DNA of 64,000 nt, taken from positions 24,878,175-24,942,174 of the forward strand of contig CM029121.1 of NCBI GenBank assembly GCA_016859345.1, written 5' to 3'. The translations under genes were made by a program, and so were the position numbers. Origin of the DNA: Istiophorus platypterus. Its lineage: Eukaryota; Chordata; Actinopteri; Istiophoriformes; Istiophoridae. The notes beneath the pieces are model-generated. The model was not told where the DNA came from. It searched no databases and worked only from the letters and a program-made list of their open reading frames with translations. Shown piece after piece: positions 58,101 through 62,267 of this stretch; the first letter of the stretch is position 1, and each line of letters opens with the position of its first letter.

Positions 58101-60857
58101 CAAATTATGTTTACAAACGATAAAACAAAACACAATTCATGAGGGGAGAGGATAGGATGGGGCCTTGACATGGGCTCTGAGGGACGCCAGAGGTGTCTGT
58201 TGTCTGCTGTGGTGGCTGACGAAACTCTTGTTTTAACAGAGGTTTCTTTTTGAGTGATGAGTCTGAGAAAACAGTGTGCTGACCCGGAGATATCCATCGC
58301 TTAAGGCAGTCGATTAATATTGTATGATCAACTGTGTCAAAAGCTGCACTGAGGTCTACAAGGATTACCACAAAGCAACCTCCCGCATCTGCTGTTGAAA
58401 GGAGGTCTTTTGTTACTTTTATGAGGATTTCTATTTCTAGACTGCATTGAACTCTAAAACATTCAAATCTATTCAAAAAAACAACTGAAAAAAAACATTA
58501 TTTACAAAAATGTAAAATTAAAATTGAAAGTGGCAGAGCGGGAGATCAGGGTCTTGATCACTTAAAATGAACTGACAGGTGCAGGTTTTGAAATAGTTAG
58601 CTAGCTGATTACATTAAGATAATACCGTGAGGACACGCTTGTCGTTTCAGCGGATACCAAAGTGAAATGAGCAATTCTGAAAGGAGATCATGATCTTCAC
58701 AAAGTGTATGATTCACTGTGGGCTATCTGGCCCTGCTTTGTCTCAAAGCATCGCAAGAAGGGGATGGATTCAAATGGAAGTGCTGGTGAAAGAGTGGCAC
58801 GAAAACTCGTCTTTTATTTAAAAGGGGAGAAGACTTACATCTCCCTCTGCACAGACCATGAATATTTCAGTCCTAACTTTGCTCCGCGCTGAGCGGCATT
58901 CTCACCCGTGCCTGCGAACACACACACAAATAAACAAAAACAAATACATACACTCCATTAAACACAGGTCAACTGTCCACTCACAGGTCAAAGCGTAAAT
59001 TCTGCCTCTCCTCGAAGAAATAGTCCAGGATGAATTTGCGAACAAAGTCGGGGTTGAGGGTGTTGTCTATGACTTCTGTCCTGCCAAACTAGAAAGAAAG
59101 TGAAACAGGGGATATTCAGTGAATGGCAGCCATCAATTCTCATTCAAATAAATACAGACTGAGTGACCAGAAATAAAGAAAAAACTGTAATATGTAATAG
59201 AATCTAGGCAGCAGTTCTCTAAAACCAGGCATTTTGTTGCTGTTGATCATTATGTACTCTGTGATGATTGCTAAGTTGTCCACTTCAGGGATGTTGTATA
59301 CTGTGATATTTAATAATTTGAGGTATGTTTGTTTGCCTTAAAAAAAAAAAAGAAGTATTTGGACATCATGTATGATGTAGACCCAACTCGTTACAATTAA
59401 AGTACTTCAAACAACAAAAAAAAATCAGATTTCTTGAGTGTAAGTATGCTAATATGATAATATCACGTTAAACCTCTAAGAGTTTACGTGCAAACTCTTA
59501 GCATATTAAAATTTAGCACAAAGCAGAGGTGATCACTGAAGTTCCCTTGATGCCGACAGCTTCGAGTGGAATTCTAAAATGTCCTAAATTGGCCAACATA
59601 CAGAGGATAAGCCCTTATAATCTAGGTAACAAGAGGGTCTTCCCTCAGGCATAACTTAAGACTGTTTTACCCACAAGAACATTGCACCTCTCTCTCTGTT
59701 TTTAAATCCATTTATCAATTCTGTTTCTAGAGATGGACATTGCAGCTGCTCAGCACGAATTTGTTTTGTGGTTGTTATGTGATAATTTGATGTACTCTCT
59801 AAATTACTGACTCAATAAAAGAAATTGGGCATTAGCCCAATCTGAGTGACTGAGAGTGACTAAGTATATCAGGAGATTATTGAAACTTGAAGTAGTTCAC
59901 ATTTCACATAGTTCACAGGGTCTTACAAGGGTCTCAGACCTGGACCTTGGACCTTGATCCAAAACAAACCCATAGAAAACCTTATATGTAGAAAAACCTG
60001 ACCTGGGGCCTGGTTGACAAAATTTGAAAACACGCAGGCTGCTTCTGGCAATGTGAGATTCTTCTCTCTTGTTCCTTTTTCCATGTTTCACTTGTAAAAA
60101 CAATGATTATGACTAACACGTGACCACAGCAGAGCCCTGTAGCACTCGCAAATTAATCTACAATTTCCAAGCGAGTATAATTTGTCAAGAGTGAGGCTGC
60201 AGACGACTGTATGTGATCTGCATGTAAACAGTGTTTACAAATTGCACTGGTAAAACAGGCTGCTGATCTGAAAGAGACCCTGAGGATGGTCAGGAAACCC
60301 AAGGGTAATTACACCTGTTCTAAAACGCAATGAACCCAAACAGACAGACAACACTAAAACAGTAAATACGATTTGGAAAACCTGGGTCCTGGGTTGGGTC
60401 TCACTTATCTAAATTAGGGAACCTTATTTACTTTTGTCACAACACAAACATTTTAACATGAATTATCCAGGAGTGATCCAACAAAGTCATTAAACACCTC
60501 CACACTTCCTGAAAAGAAACGCCCGTACGTCAGCGTTAAGCTGCTCGGCGCAAATCTAGTAAACACAACGAGAACAGAGGGCTGTGATAGATGTAGTAGA
60601 TTCAAACTAACTCAATGAGCCCAGAGGCTCAACCTAGCATTACTCACTGTGGTCTTATTATTTAACGGATACTGGGAGCCAGCCTGACAAAAACTTATTG
60701 TATTCCTTCACTATGTCTTGCAGAAAATGCTGCATTGCTGCCATTTAAGATCCCTGGAATTTTTCTGTGGTTGCAAATGATTCCCCCACCACCCCTGCCC
60801 CTGTACTCACCTCTTTCCATTCCCTGTTAGCTATTCCTTGAGTGTACAGCACACAAA
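19842..60857 (-). CDS. cpne8: Copine, CPNE8-like; 18 exons, 5' end outside window
   Basis: Calcium-dependent phospholipid-binding protein of the copine family, cytosolic and recruited to membranes by two C2 domains; the vWA-like copine domain binds partner proteins. Eighteen exons join without a frame break to 527 residues: C2A (60857-44390), C2B (40163-33689), a lysine linker (31880-31824), the vWA domain (30693-20510) and the tail (20054-19842). C2 calcium-loop aspartates (KKDFFGKSDPF, YDWDRDG) and the MIDAS-like DFTASNG are present. About 45 N-terminal residues of a usual 560-570 are missing and lie beyond 64000. GNPQNPYCNGIEGVMEAYYQ, HEFALNGN, VLNPKKKGKKKK and RGIKPGPLPPPYTP point to CPNE8. 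CPNE5 is the main alternative: the C2A and linker segments look equally CPNE5-like, but its extra loop in the C2A-C2B junction is absent. Confidence 0.9.
20060..20315. repeat. Long polypurine/polypyrimidine tract before the last copine exon
   Basis: About 250 bp that is almost all A/G on the plus strand, with GGAGAGGAAA-type degenerate units, so a polypyrimidine tract on the copine sense strand. It begins 6 bp from the acceptor of the last exon. It fills most of intron 20055-20509. A second short A/G run lies inside 19758-19800, beyond the stop codon. Confidence 0.85.
20510..20583 (-). CDS. cpne8: Copine exon (vWA end, EMIELDGDEERISSQGRYAE)
   Basis: 74 nt. EMIELDGDEERISSQGRYAE, RDIVQ, the last vWA helix. 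The relatives that I recall read DAMVELDGDDVRVSS here, so this region is slightly diverged. Acceptor CCCCAG, donor GTGAGG. Confidence 0.93.
20584..21206. other. Copine intron with (AAAC)n run
   Basis: Intron between the last two vWA exons. An AAAC tandem of about seven units lies at 20914-20946. Nothing else is recognised. Confidence 0.7.
21207..21264 (-). CDS. cpne8: Copine exon (vWA, LPMSIIIVGVGPAEFD)
   Basis: 58 nt, AASLPMSIIIVGVGPAEFD, a buried vWA strand. Acceptor TCACAG, donor GTAAGC. Confidence 0.93.
21265..22435. other. Copine intron
   Basis: No coding or RNA feature is visible. Contains G-runs at 22048-22063 and a short GA run at 22121-22137. Confidence 0.6.
22436..22538 (-). CDS. 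cpne8: Copine exon (vWA, LLIISDGVITDMAQTKESIV)
   Basis: 103 nt. RYASAVTDGSQYFILLIISD then GVITDMAQTKESIVN, the vWA strand with the conserved DG turn. Acceptor ACGGCAG, donor GTACGG. Confidence 0.95.
23391..23417. repeat. Perfect inverted repeat, 11-bp stem and 5-nt loop
   Basis: Left arm ACCATACTACT (23391-23401), loop ATTGG, right arm AGTAGTATGGT (23407-23417). Possible relic of a palindromic MITE or a chance hairpin. Confidence 0.85.
23741..23811. repeat. (GA)n-rich microsatellite
   Basis: About 70 bp of interrupted GA/GGGA units, a polypurine tract on the plus strand inside a copine intron. Confidence 0.9.
24661..24788 (-). CDS. cpne8: Copine exon (vWA, NGNPQNPYCNGIEGVMEAYY)
   Basis: 128 nt. 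NGNPQNPYCNGIEGVMEAYY then QSLKSVRLYGPTHFSPVINH, VA. The strongest CPNE8-type segment in the protein. Acceptor TGTGCAG, donor GTAGGT. Confidence 0.96.
24789..28238. other. Copine intron, 3.4 kb
   Basis: No exon or RNA gene. It includes short (AAT)n at 25596-25616, a G-rich patch near 26628-26640, a poly-T-rich run at 27088-27110, and a recognisable interspersed repeat at about 27560-27850. Confidence 0.6.
27560..27850. mobile_element. Interspersed repeat of percomorph fish, decayed copy
   Basis: The run TTTCCATGAAATTTGGTTCA, then AGATAATCATGGTTCCCAGA, later ATACCTGTGAAACTAATTTT, and finally GTTAGCATGGTAACACATTG matches in order an abundant repeat that I recognise from percomorph genomes (CATGAAATTTGG...ATTAGCAAATGTTAGCATG...). 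I cannot name its class with certainty. A related GTTAACATGCTAATTAGC string occurs at about 49882-49899. Confidence 0.6.
28239..28420 (-). CDS. cpne8: Copine exon (vWA core, longest coding exon)
   Basis: 182 nt. NPSQPTSLHYMSPYQLNDYA through YDSDKMFPALGFGAKLPPDG to VSHEFAL, the copine signature. Acceptor TCCCAG, donor GTGAGG. HEFAL before NGN is the CPNE8 form (PLNGN or QFPL in the other subfamily members that I recall). Confidence 0.97.
28421..30330. other. Copine intron, 1.9 kb
   Basis: No coding feature. Poly(T) of about 22 nt at 29190-29212 and a G-rich G-quadruplex-prone stretch at 30135-30174. Confidence 0.6.
30135..30174 (+). repeat. G-rich tract, G-quadruplex candidate
   Basis: At least five G-runs of three or more separated by one to four bases (GGGGTTGGGGGTGGGGG and so on) on the strand opposite to the copine transcript. 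Confidence 0.75.
30331..30377 (-). CDS. cpne8: Copine exon (vWA MIDAS strand, TQINFTVAIDFTASN)
   Basis: 47 nt. GTQINFTVAIDFTASN with DFTASNG, the metal-binding DxTxSN variant of the vWA MIDAS motif. Acceptor CTTGTAG, donor GTAAGT. Confidence 0.95.
30632..30693 (-). CDS. cpne8: Copine exon (vWA entry, VTLLSCLVDTELSFLDYI)
   Basis: 62 nt, VTLLSCLVDTELSFLDYIRG, leading into the copine domain. Acceptor CCGGCAG, donor GTGAGT. Confidence 0.93.
30694..31823. other. Copine intron
   Basis: 1.1 kb of AT-rich sequence. I see no exon, RNA gene or named repeat. Confidence 0.6.
31824..31880 (-). CDS. cpne8: Copine exon (lysine-rich linker)
   Basis: 57 nt, 19 codons in phase 0: VLNPKKKGKKKKKYLNSGT. This basic linker joins C2B to the vWA domain in the copine family and may help membrane charge contacts. 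Donor GTGAGT. Confidence 0.93.
31881..33688. other. Copine intron, 1.8 kb
   Basis: AT-rich with A- and T-runs (31886-31921, 32949-32970). The last part carries adjacent (GT)n and (GA)n repeats. No gene is visible. Confidence 0.6.
33632..33676. repeat. (GT)n followed by (GA)n next to a splice donor
   Basis: GT repeat at 33632-33652 and GA repeat at 33655-33676. On the copine sense strand this is a (CT)n then (CA)n tract starting 12 nt after the donor of the exon at 33689-33764. Confidence 0.9.
33689..33764 (-). CDS. cpne8: Copine exon (C2B end, HDFIGEFSTSYREM)
   Basis: 76 nt. HDFIGEFSTSYREMSRSQSQ then FHIYE. The donor GTGATT is weak at positions +3 to +6, and a (CT)n tract begins 12 nt downstream, which suggests regulated inclusion. 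Confidence 0.94.
33765..34738. other. Copine intron
   Basis: About 1 kb. A poly(A) run at 33885-33898 and a G-rich patch at about 34164-34177. No gene is visible. Confidence 0.6.
34739..34780 (-). CDS. cpne8: Copine exon (C2B calcium loop 2, VEVYDWDRDG)
   Basis: 42-nt exon, RSIKVEVYDWDRDG, holding the second C2B aspartate loop. Acceptor TTCCCTGCAG, donor GTGAGG. The codon split with the next exon gives Gly where the relatives that I recall have Ser (DGGHDF versus DGSHDF). Confidence 0.92.
34781..35960. other. Copine intron
   Basis: About 1.2 kb between two C2B exons. I see no RNA gene, coding exon or recognisable mobile element. Confidence 0.6.
35961..36065 (-). CDS. cpne8: Copine exon (C2B, YTICHKTEVVKNTLDPVW)
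   Basis: 105 nt. Completes Ser, then YTICHKTEVVKNTLDPVWQA, FKIPVRALCNGDYD. Acceptor TCACAG, donor GTACAG. Confidence 0.95.
36670..38155 (-). mobile_element. Tc1-like DNA transposon with long terminal inverted repeats, inactive
   Basis: The left end follows a TA dinucleotide (36668-36669) and starts CAGTTAGGTCCATTAG, the usual Tc1 CAGT end. About 210 bp of left end (36670 to about 36890) reappears inverted at about 37915-38155, with shared blocks GAGGGACTATG, CCCCTTGAATTAAAG and CCATTGTGG; the outermost right end is diverged. A broken Tc1-family transposase reads on the minus strand in between. The element fills most of the copine intron between exons 38258-38361 and 35961-36065. Confidence 0.9.
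36880..37830 (-). pseudogene. Tc1-like transposase pseudogene
   Basis: Minus-strand reading gives, in order, an N-terminal HTH-like segment (ELMAETLDVAKSKIW, about 37755), DDHRIFPVVKKKPLSTSSKV (about 37625), NRKARLDFPGKHLKK (about 37440), GTAHDPKPPHHLSDTV (about 37335), MAANGTESLVFIDDVTARRS (about 37290) and GNDPKHTMKSTQEG (about 37130), ending SISREETQ (about 36925). These are hallmarks of fish Tc1 transposases, about 340 residues when intact. Stop codons and frame changes interrupt it, and the catalytic DNDPKHT motif is changed to GNDPKHT, losing an acidic residue. It cannot code for an active enzyme. Confidence 0.9.
38258..38361 (-). CDS. cpne8: Copine exon (C2B calcium loop 1)
   Basis: 104 nt. 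ESVMLQFCGNKLDKKDFFGK then SDPFLVFYRSNEDG; aspartates of LDKKDFFGKSDPF are predicted calcium ligands. Donor GTAAGT. The donor lies only about 100 bp from the end of a Tc1-like element in the following intron. Confidence 0.95.
38362..40099. other. Copine intron, 1.7 kb
   Basis: AT-rich, with T-runs at 38875-38886 and 39097-39112. No exon or RNA gene is recognised. Confidence 0.6.
40100..40163 (-). CDS. cpne8: Copine exon (C2A-C2B junction, GIPGKKCGNIIV)
   Basis: 64 nt. Completes Ile, then GIPGKKCGNIIVRAEELSNC R. The direct LEKPLI-GIPGKK junction lacks the extra loop that I recall in CPNE5. Donor GTAAGA. Confidence 0.92.
40700..40767. repeat. (ATCTA)n pentanucleotide repeat
   Basis: About 13 tandem TAATC/ATCTA units with two single-base changes (ATCTC) at regular spacing, which suggests a higher-order unit of four pentamers. 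Confidence 0.92.
41331..41402. repeat. C-rich CCACC repeat (G-rich on copine sense strand)
   Basis: Tandem CCCCACC and CACCAC units on the plus strand, so GGTGG runs on the transcribed sense strand. G-quadruplex candidate. Confidence 0.8.
42630..42662. repeat. (CA)n microsatellite
   Basis: CA array preceded by CACG variants from about 42600. Confidence 0.9.
42880..42960. repeat. (CA)n compound microsatellite
   Basis: Interrupted CA array of about 80 bp. A shorter CA run is at 42799-42816. Confidence 0.9.
44390..44466 (-). CDS. cpne8: Copine exon (C2A end, DFLGQAFCTLGEIVG)
   Basis: 77 nt. DFLGQAFCTLGEIVGSLGSR then LEKPL closes C2A. Acceptor ACACAG, donor GTGAGT; ends after two bases of an Ile codon. 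Confidence 0.94.
46921..47310. repeat. Direct duplication, two diverged 195-bp copies
   Basis: Copy 1 (46921-47115) and copy 2 (47116-47310) share in order AGCC(A/T)GAAAAAG, GCAGCATCATCTCA, TCCTG(C/T)(A/G)TTCAA and CTTGCCCCAGAAC, offset by exactly 195 bp at the AGCC(A/T)GAAAAAG and GCAGCATCATCTCA anchors. Tandem duplication inside a copine intron, probably a minisatellite seed or an old repeat fragment. Confidence 0.85.
47335..47449. repeat. (TA)n/(CA)n compound microsatellite
   Basis: Alternating TA array, a CA array, then a mixed TA/CA array over about 115 bp directly after the 195-bp duplication. Prone to slippage and cruciform extrusion. Confidence 0.93.
50227..50690. mobile_element. Harbinger-like short element with inverted ends
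   Basis: The left end reads AAGGCTGATTTATGCTTCTG. The right end, read on the minus strand, reads TAAGGCCAATTTATGCTTCTG-like sequence (within 50670-50690), so terminal inverted repeats of about 20 bp with two differences. The ends TTTATGCTTCTG and the internal GGCGTAG/CTACGCC blocks resemble fish PIF/Harbinger elements. Flanking TNAA-like trinucleotides fit the short target site but are not exact. A 464-bp span is too short for the full transposase pair. Confidence 0.65.
50422..50667 (+). pseudogene. ORF remnant inside the Harbinger-like element
   Basis: An open frame starts MATETERILMELELIDIDQQ and runs about 80 codons. Acidic, glutamate-rich sequence fits the second (Myb/SANT-like) protein or nuclease leader seen in such elements, but I cannot identify a domain. 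Probably a deleted remnant that ends within the right inverted repeat. Confidence 0.35.
51304..51343 (-). CDS. cpne8: Copine micro-exon (C2A, YDLDCKSDNLSKH)
   Basis: 40-nt exon flanked by CCACAG and GTGAGT. It carries the second C2A calcium loop (YDLDCKSDNLSKH; YDVDSKSPxLSKH in the family). It is isolated in large introns of 7.6 kb upstream and 6.8 kb downstream. Confidence 0.9.
52519..52545. repeat. (GT)n microsatellite
   Basis: Perfect GT run in the 7.6-kb copine intron. Confidence 0.9.
52681..52737 (+). repeat. G-rich tract, G-quadruplex candidate
   Basis: Six or more G-runs of three to seven bases (GGGGGTGTTGGGCGGGGGGG and so on) within 57 bp. Confidence 0.8.
52943..52983. repeat. (GA)n microsatellite
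   Basis: GA array directly after a G-rich stretch; polypurine on the plus strand. Confidence 0.9.
53046..53083. repeat. (CA)n microsatellite
   Basis: CA array with CG variants at its right end. Confidence 0.9.
53151..53182. repeat. (GT)n microsatellite
   Basis: GT array 70 bp from a (CA)n array of opposite sense, so the two could pair as an imperfect inverted repeat. Confidence 0.9.
53272..53330 (+). repeat. (GGT)n and GGGGGT tract, G-quadruplex candidate
   Basis: GGTGGTGGT followed by five runs of four to six G within 59 bp. Confidence 0.8.
54465..54494. repeat. Tandem 11-bp repeat, about 2.7 copies
   Basis: GGCTTCCACT unit (GGCTTCCACTG period) repeated in direct tandem after a G-run. 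Confidence 0.85.
54890..54923. repeat. (GT)n microsatellite
   Basis: Perfect GT run of about 16 units. Confidence 0.92.
55089..55147. repeat. (GT)n microsatellite, longest in window
   Basis: About 29 uninterrupted GT units, which points to a young, probably polymorphic locus. Confidence 0.95.
55811..55860. repeat. (CA)n microsatellite
   Basis: CA array with single CAT interruption; CA-rich sequence extends patchily from about 55230. Confidence 0.92.
57043..57845 (-). mobile_element. Tc1-like DNA transposon, internally deleted relic
   Basis: The left end reads ACTCACCAAACACTTTATTGGTACC, a decayed form of the ACTCACCGGCCACTTTATTAGG end of a common fish Tc1-like element (I give only the key blocks). 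Conserved element text follows: GAGATTCTGGTCCATAACA, CCACATCCCAAAAGTTTTC, then directly CCCACAGGAGTGGAATCC, CCAGTCTGGCCGTTCT and GTCTGGCACCAACAATCATG. The middle of the transposase (roughly 0.5 kb) is missing between about 57290 and 57330, and the far end is lost. It lies in the copine intron in the same orientation as the gene. Confidence 0.85.
57180..57705 (-). pseudogene. Deleted Tc1-like transposase
   Basis: Minus-strand reading from about 57703 gives the N-terminal HTH region of a Tc1-like transposase with stops and frame breaks (DCGMIVGARRSGLSVSE near 57670, VERPDWLEPTERLW near 57500), then jumps to the C-terminal part near 57290-57180. The catalytic core is absent. It is non-functional. 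Confidence 0.8.
58110..58476 (-). mobile_element. L2-like LINE fragment (reverse transcriptase)
   Basis: The minus strand reads LIKVTKDLLSTADAGGCFVV then ILVDLSAAFDTVDHTILIDC, the first reverse-transcriptase blocks of L2/CR1-type non-LTR retrotransposons, followed after a damaged stretch by a frame-shifted SGVPQSPCQGPIL block. The element is cut at both ends and has lost the F/YxDD catalytic block. Dead copy in the copine intron. Confidence 0.85.
58985..59088 (-). CDS. cpne8: Copine exon (C2A, FGRTEVIDNTLNPDF)
   Basis: 104 nt. FGRTEVIDNTLNPDFVRKFI and then LDYFFEERQNLRFD is the most conserved C2A stretch of the copine family. Acceptor TTTCTAG, donor GTGAGT; ends in phase 2. Confidence 0.95.
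59089..60810. other. Copine intron, 1.7 kb
   Basis: No exon or RNA gene is visible. It carries a perfect 10-bp hairpin at 59476-59501 and A-runs near 59340-59352. Confidence 0.6.
59476..59501. repeat. Perfect inverted repeat, 10-bp stem and 6-nt loop
   Basis: CTAAGAGTTT (59476-59485), loop ACGTGC, AAACTCTTAG (59492-59501). Flanked by weaker matching CTAATATG/GCATATTA strings, so the palindrome may be larger. Confidence 0.85.
60811..60857 (-). CDS. cpne8: Copine exon (C2A, VCVLYTQG)
   Basis: 47 nt, the most 5' exon found. It completes a Val codon, then CVLYTQGIANREWKE, the C2A strand after the first calcium loop. Acceptor AATTCAACAG, donor GTGAGT. The preceding exon (expected to code ...DxFSKSDP) is not visible up to 64000. 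Confidence 0.9.
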
Positions 60858-61064
60858 CTGTTGAATTAGAAACAGGGAGGAGGGGAGAGAAAAAAGGGGG
60901 GGGGGGGTTAGACTGGATGAAGAGTATTTAACGGCAAACAAACAAGCCAGAGAAGTCACCTGAGAGCGTGTTCTTCCCCAGACCCCCCACCCCACCAACA
61001 TGAGAGGAAAACTCCCTAATTAAATGTCACTAGAACTTTGCCTTGCAGCGTGATGATATTTCAG

Positions 61065-61140
61065 AGACGGGGGAGATGGAGGGGGGGCAGGGACAGGGAG
61101 GATGGGCGTGGGGGGGCCGGCGAGCGAGTGTGTGGGTGGA
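61065..61140 (+). repeat. G-rich tract, G-quadruplex candidate
   Basis: Many G-runs (GGGGG, GGGGGGGG, GGGACAGGG, GGGGGGG) in 76 bp on the strand opposite to the copine transcript. Confidence 0.75.
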
Positions 61141-62195
61141 GGAAAAGTCCTGCTTATTGACATTCGAGCGTATCTGTCCGAGGGAGTCTCGGAGTGTTTT
61201 TTCGATGACGGGCCACTTGCGACAACAGAGCGGGGCAATCAGCTGGCACTAATATGACATTTCATTTGCATTCTAGCGGCCGTTACTTTATTCACACAAG
61301 GCCTGTCACATGGCAGCGACTCACAACTCTGAGAAACCCCTGGGACTATACATTGTACATCTATGCATTATTAAGACGGAACTGTGGGTAAAATTGTTGT
61401 AAATTAAGAGGGGACTCACTTTTTGGATGTTTTTGTCATTATCTGACTTCTCGTGCCTCTTGATGCAATTTAACTCAAATTACCTCAATAATCCATTTCC
61501 TTTTTCTTTTTTTTTTTTTTTACTTTTGTTCACTTTTTTAAAATTTATGCACTTTAAATCAGTTTGATGATGTTTGTTTGATGATGCGGTGTCCGTGCTG
61601 CTTCTCCTCATCATCATCTGCATTGTCAAATATCCTGGGCTGTTGCAATTTTTTAAAGCTATAGGGAAGCCAAAGATAATCTTCCACAAAATGGACAATA
61701 AAGTTCCTGACTAACTAACTAGTTACATGATCAAATTTTTTCAGTTAGCTTAGGTTAGCTAGACCAGTTACTCCCATTGTCACCTTTAAATAAATACTAC
61801 AGATTCTGAAACGAAAATATTTCTCCTCTAGGTTCGAAGACATTAAGAAAACAGATTTATGAGGGAAGCTTGCACATTACAAAAGAGATACTTAAATAGA
61901 GATATTGAACTTTTTCCTCCTAGTACCTGCCAGATGTAACTGTTACATAGCCAAATGACAAAGATAACATTAGCTTGCTAATATTTTGATTATATTAGAA
62001 TAGATTAAATTTCATTGTCACCCTGCAGATTAGAGGTACAAAGCCAATGACAATAGATAGCATATAACAAGAAGTGCAGAAGAACAGTATTATATAGCGA
62101 AAAGTAGAGATTTAAGTGGCATATACAGCTGAAGTGGGGCTATATTTTACAGTATTTACAGTGTTTGTTGACAGTGGAGAGCAACATAAGAGGTG

Positions 62196-62267
62196 TTCCC
62201 TGACCGGGAATCGAACCCGGGCCGCGGCGGTGAGAGCGCCGAATCCTAACCACTAGACCACCAGGGA
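62196..62267 (-). tRNA. tRNA-Glu, anticodon CTC
   Basis: A 72-nt sequence on the minus strand folds into a full cloverleaf. The acceptor stem TCCCTGG/TCAGGGA has one G-U pair, and the discriminator is A. The anticodon loop CTCTCAC has anticodon CTC at 62234-62232, stem CGGCG/CGCCG. The B-box GGTTCGATTCC and an A-box (TGGTCTAGTGG region) are intact, as needed for RNA polymerase III. The body is identical, as far as I recall, to vertebrate tRNA-Glu(CTC). It lies in a copine intron, same strand. No T-run is seen in the first 90 nt downstream; the first is TTTTT at 62104-62100. Confidence 0.95.

Larger units (their letters stand above)
51344..58984. other. Copine intron, 7.6 kb, microsatellite-dense
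   Basis: The largest intron seen. It holds GT/CA and GA arrays between 52.5 and 55.9 kb, two G-rich tracts, a deleted Tc1-like element and an L2-like fragment. No exon or RNA gene is supported; 53.5-54.4 kb is plain AT-rich sequence. Confidence 0.6.
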
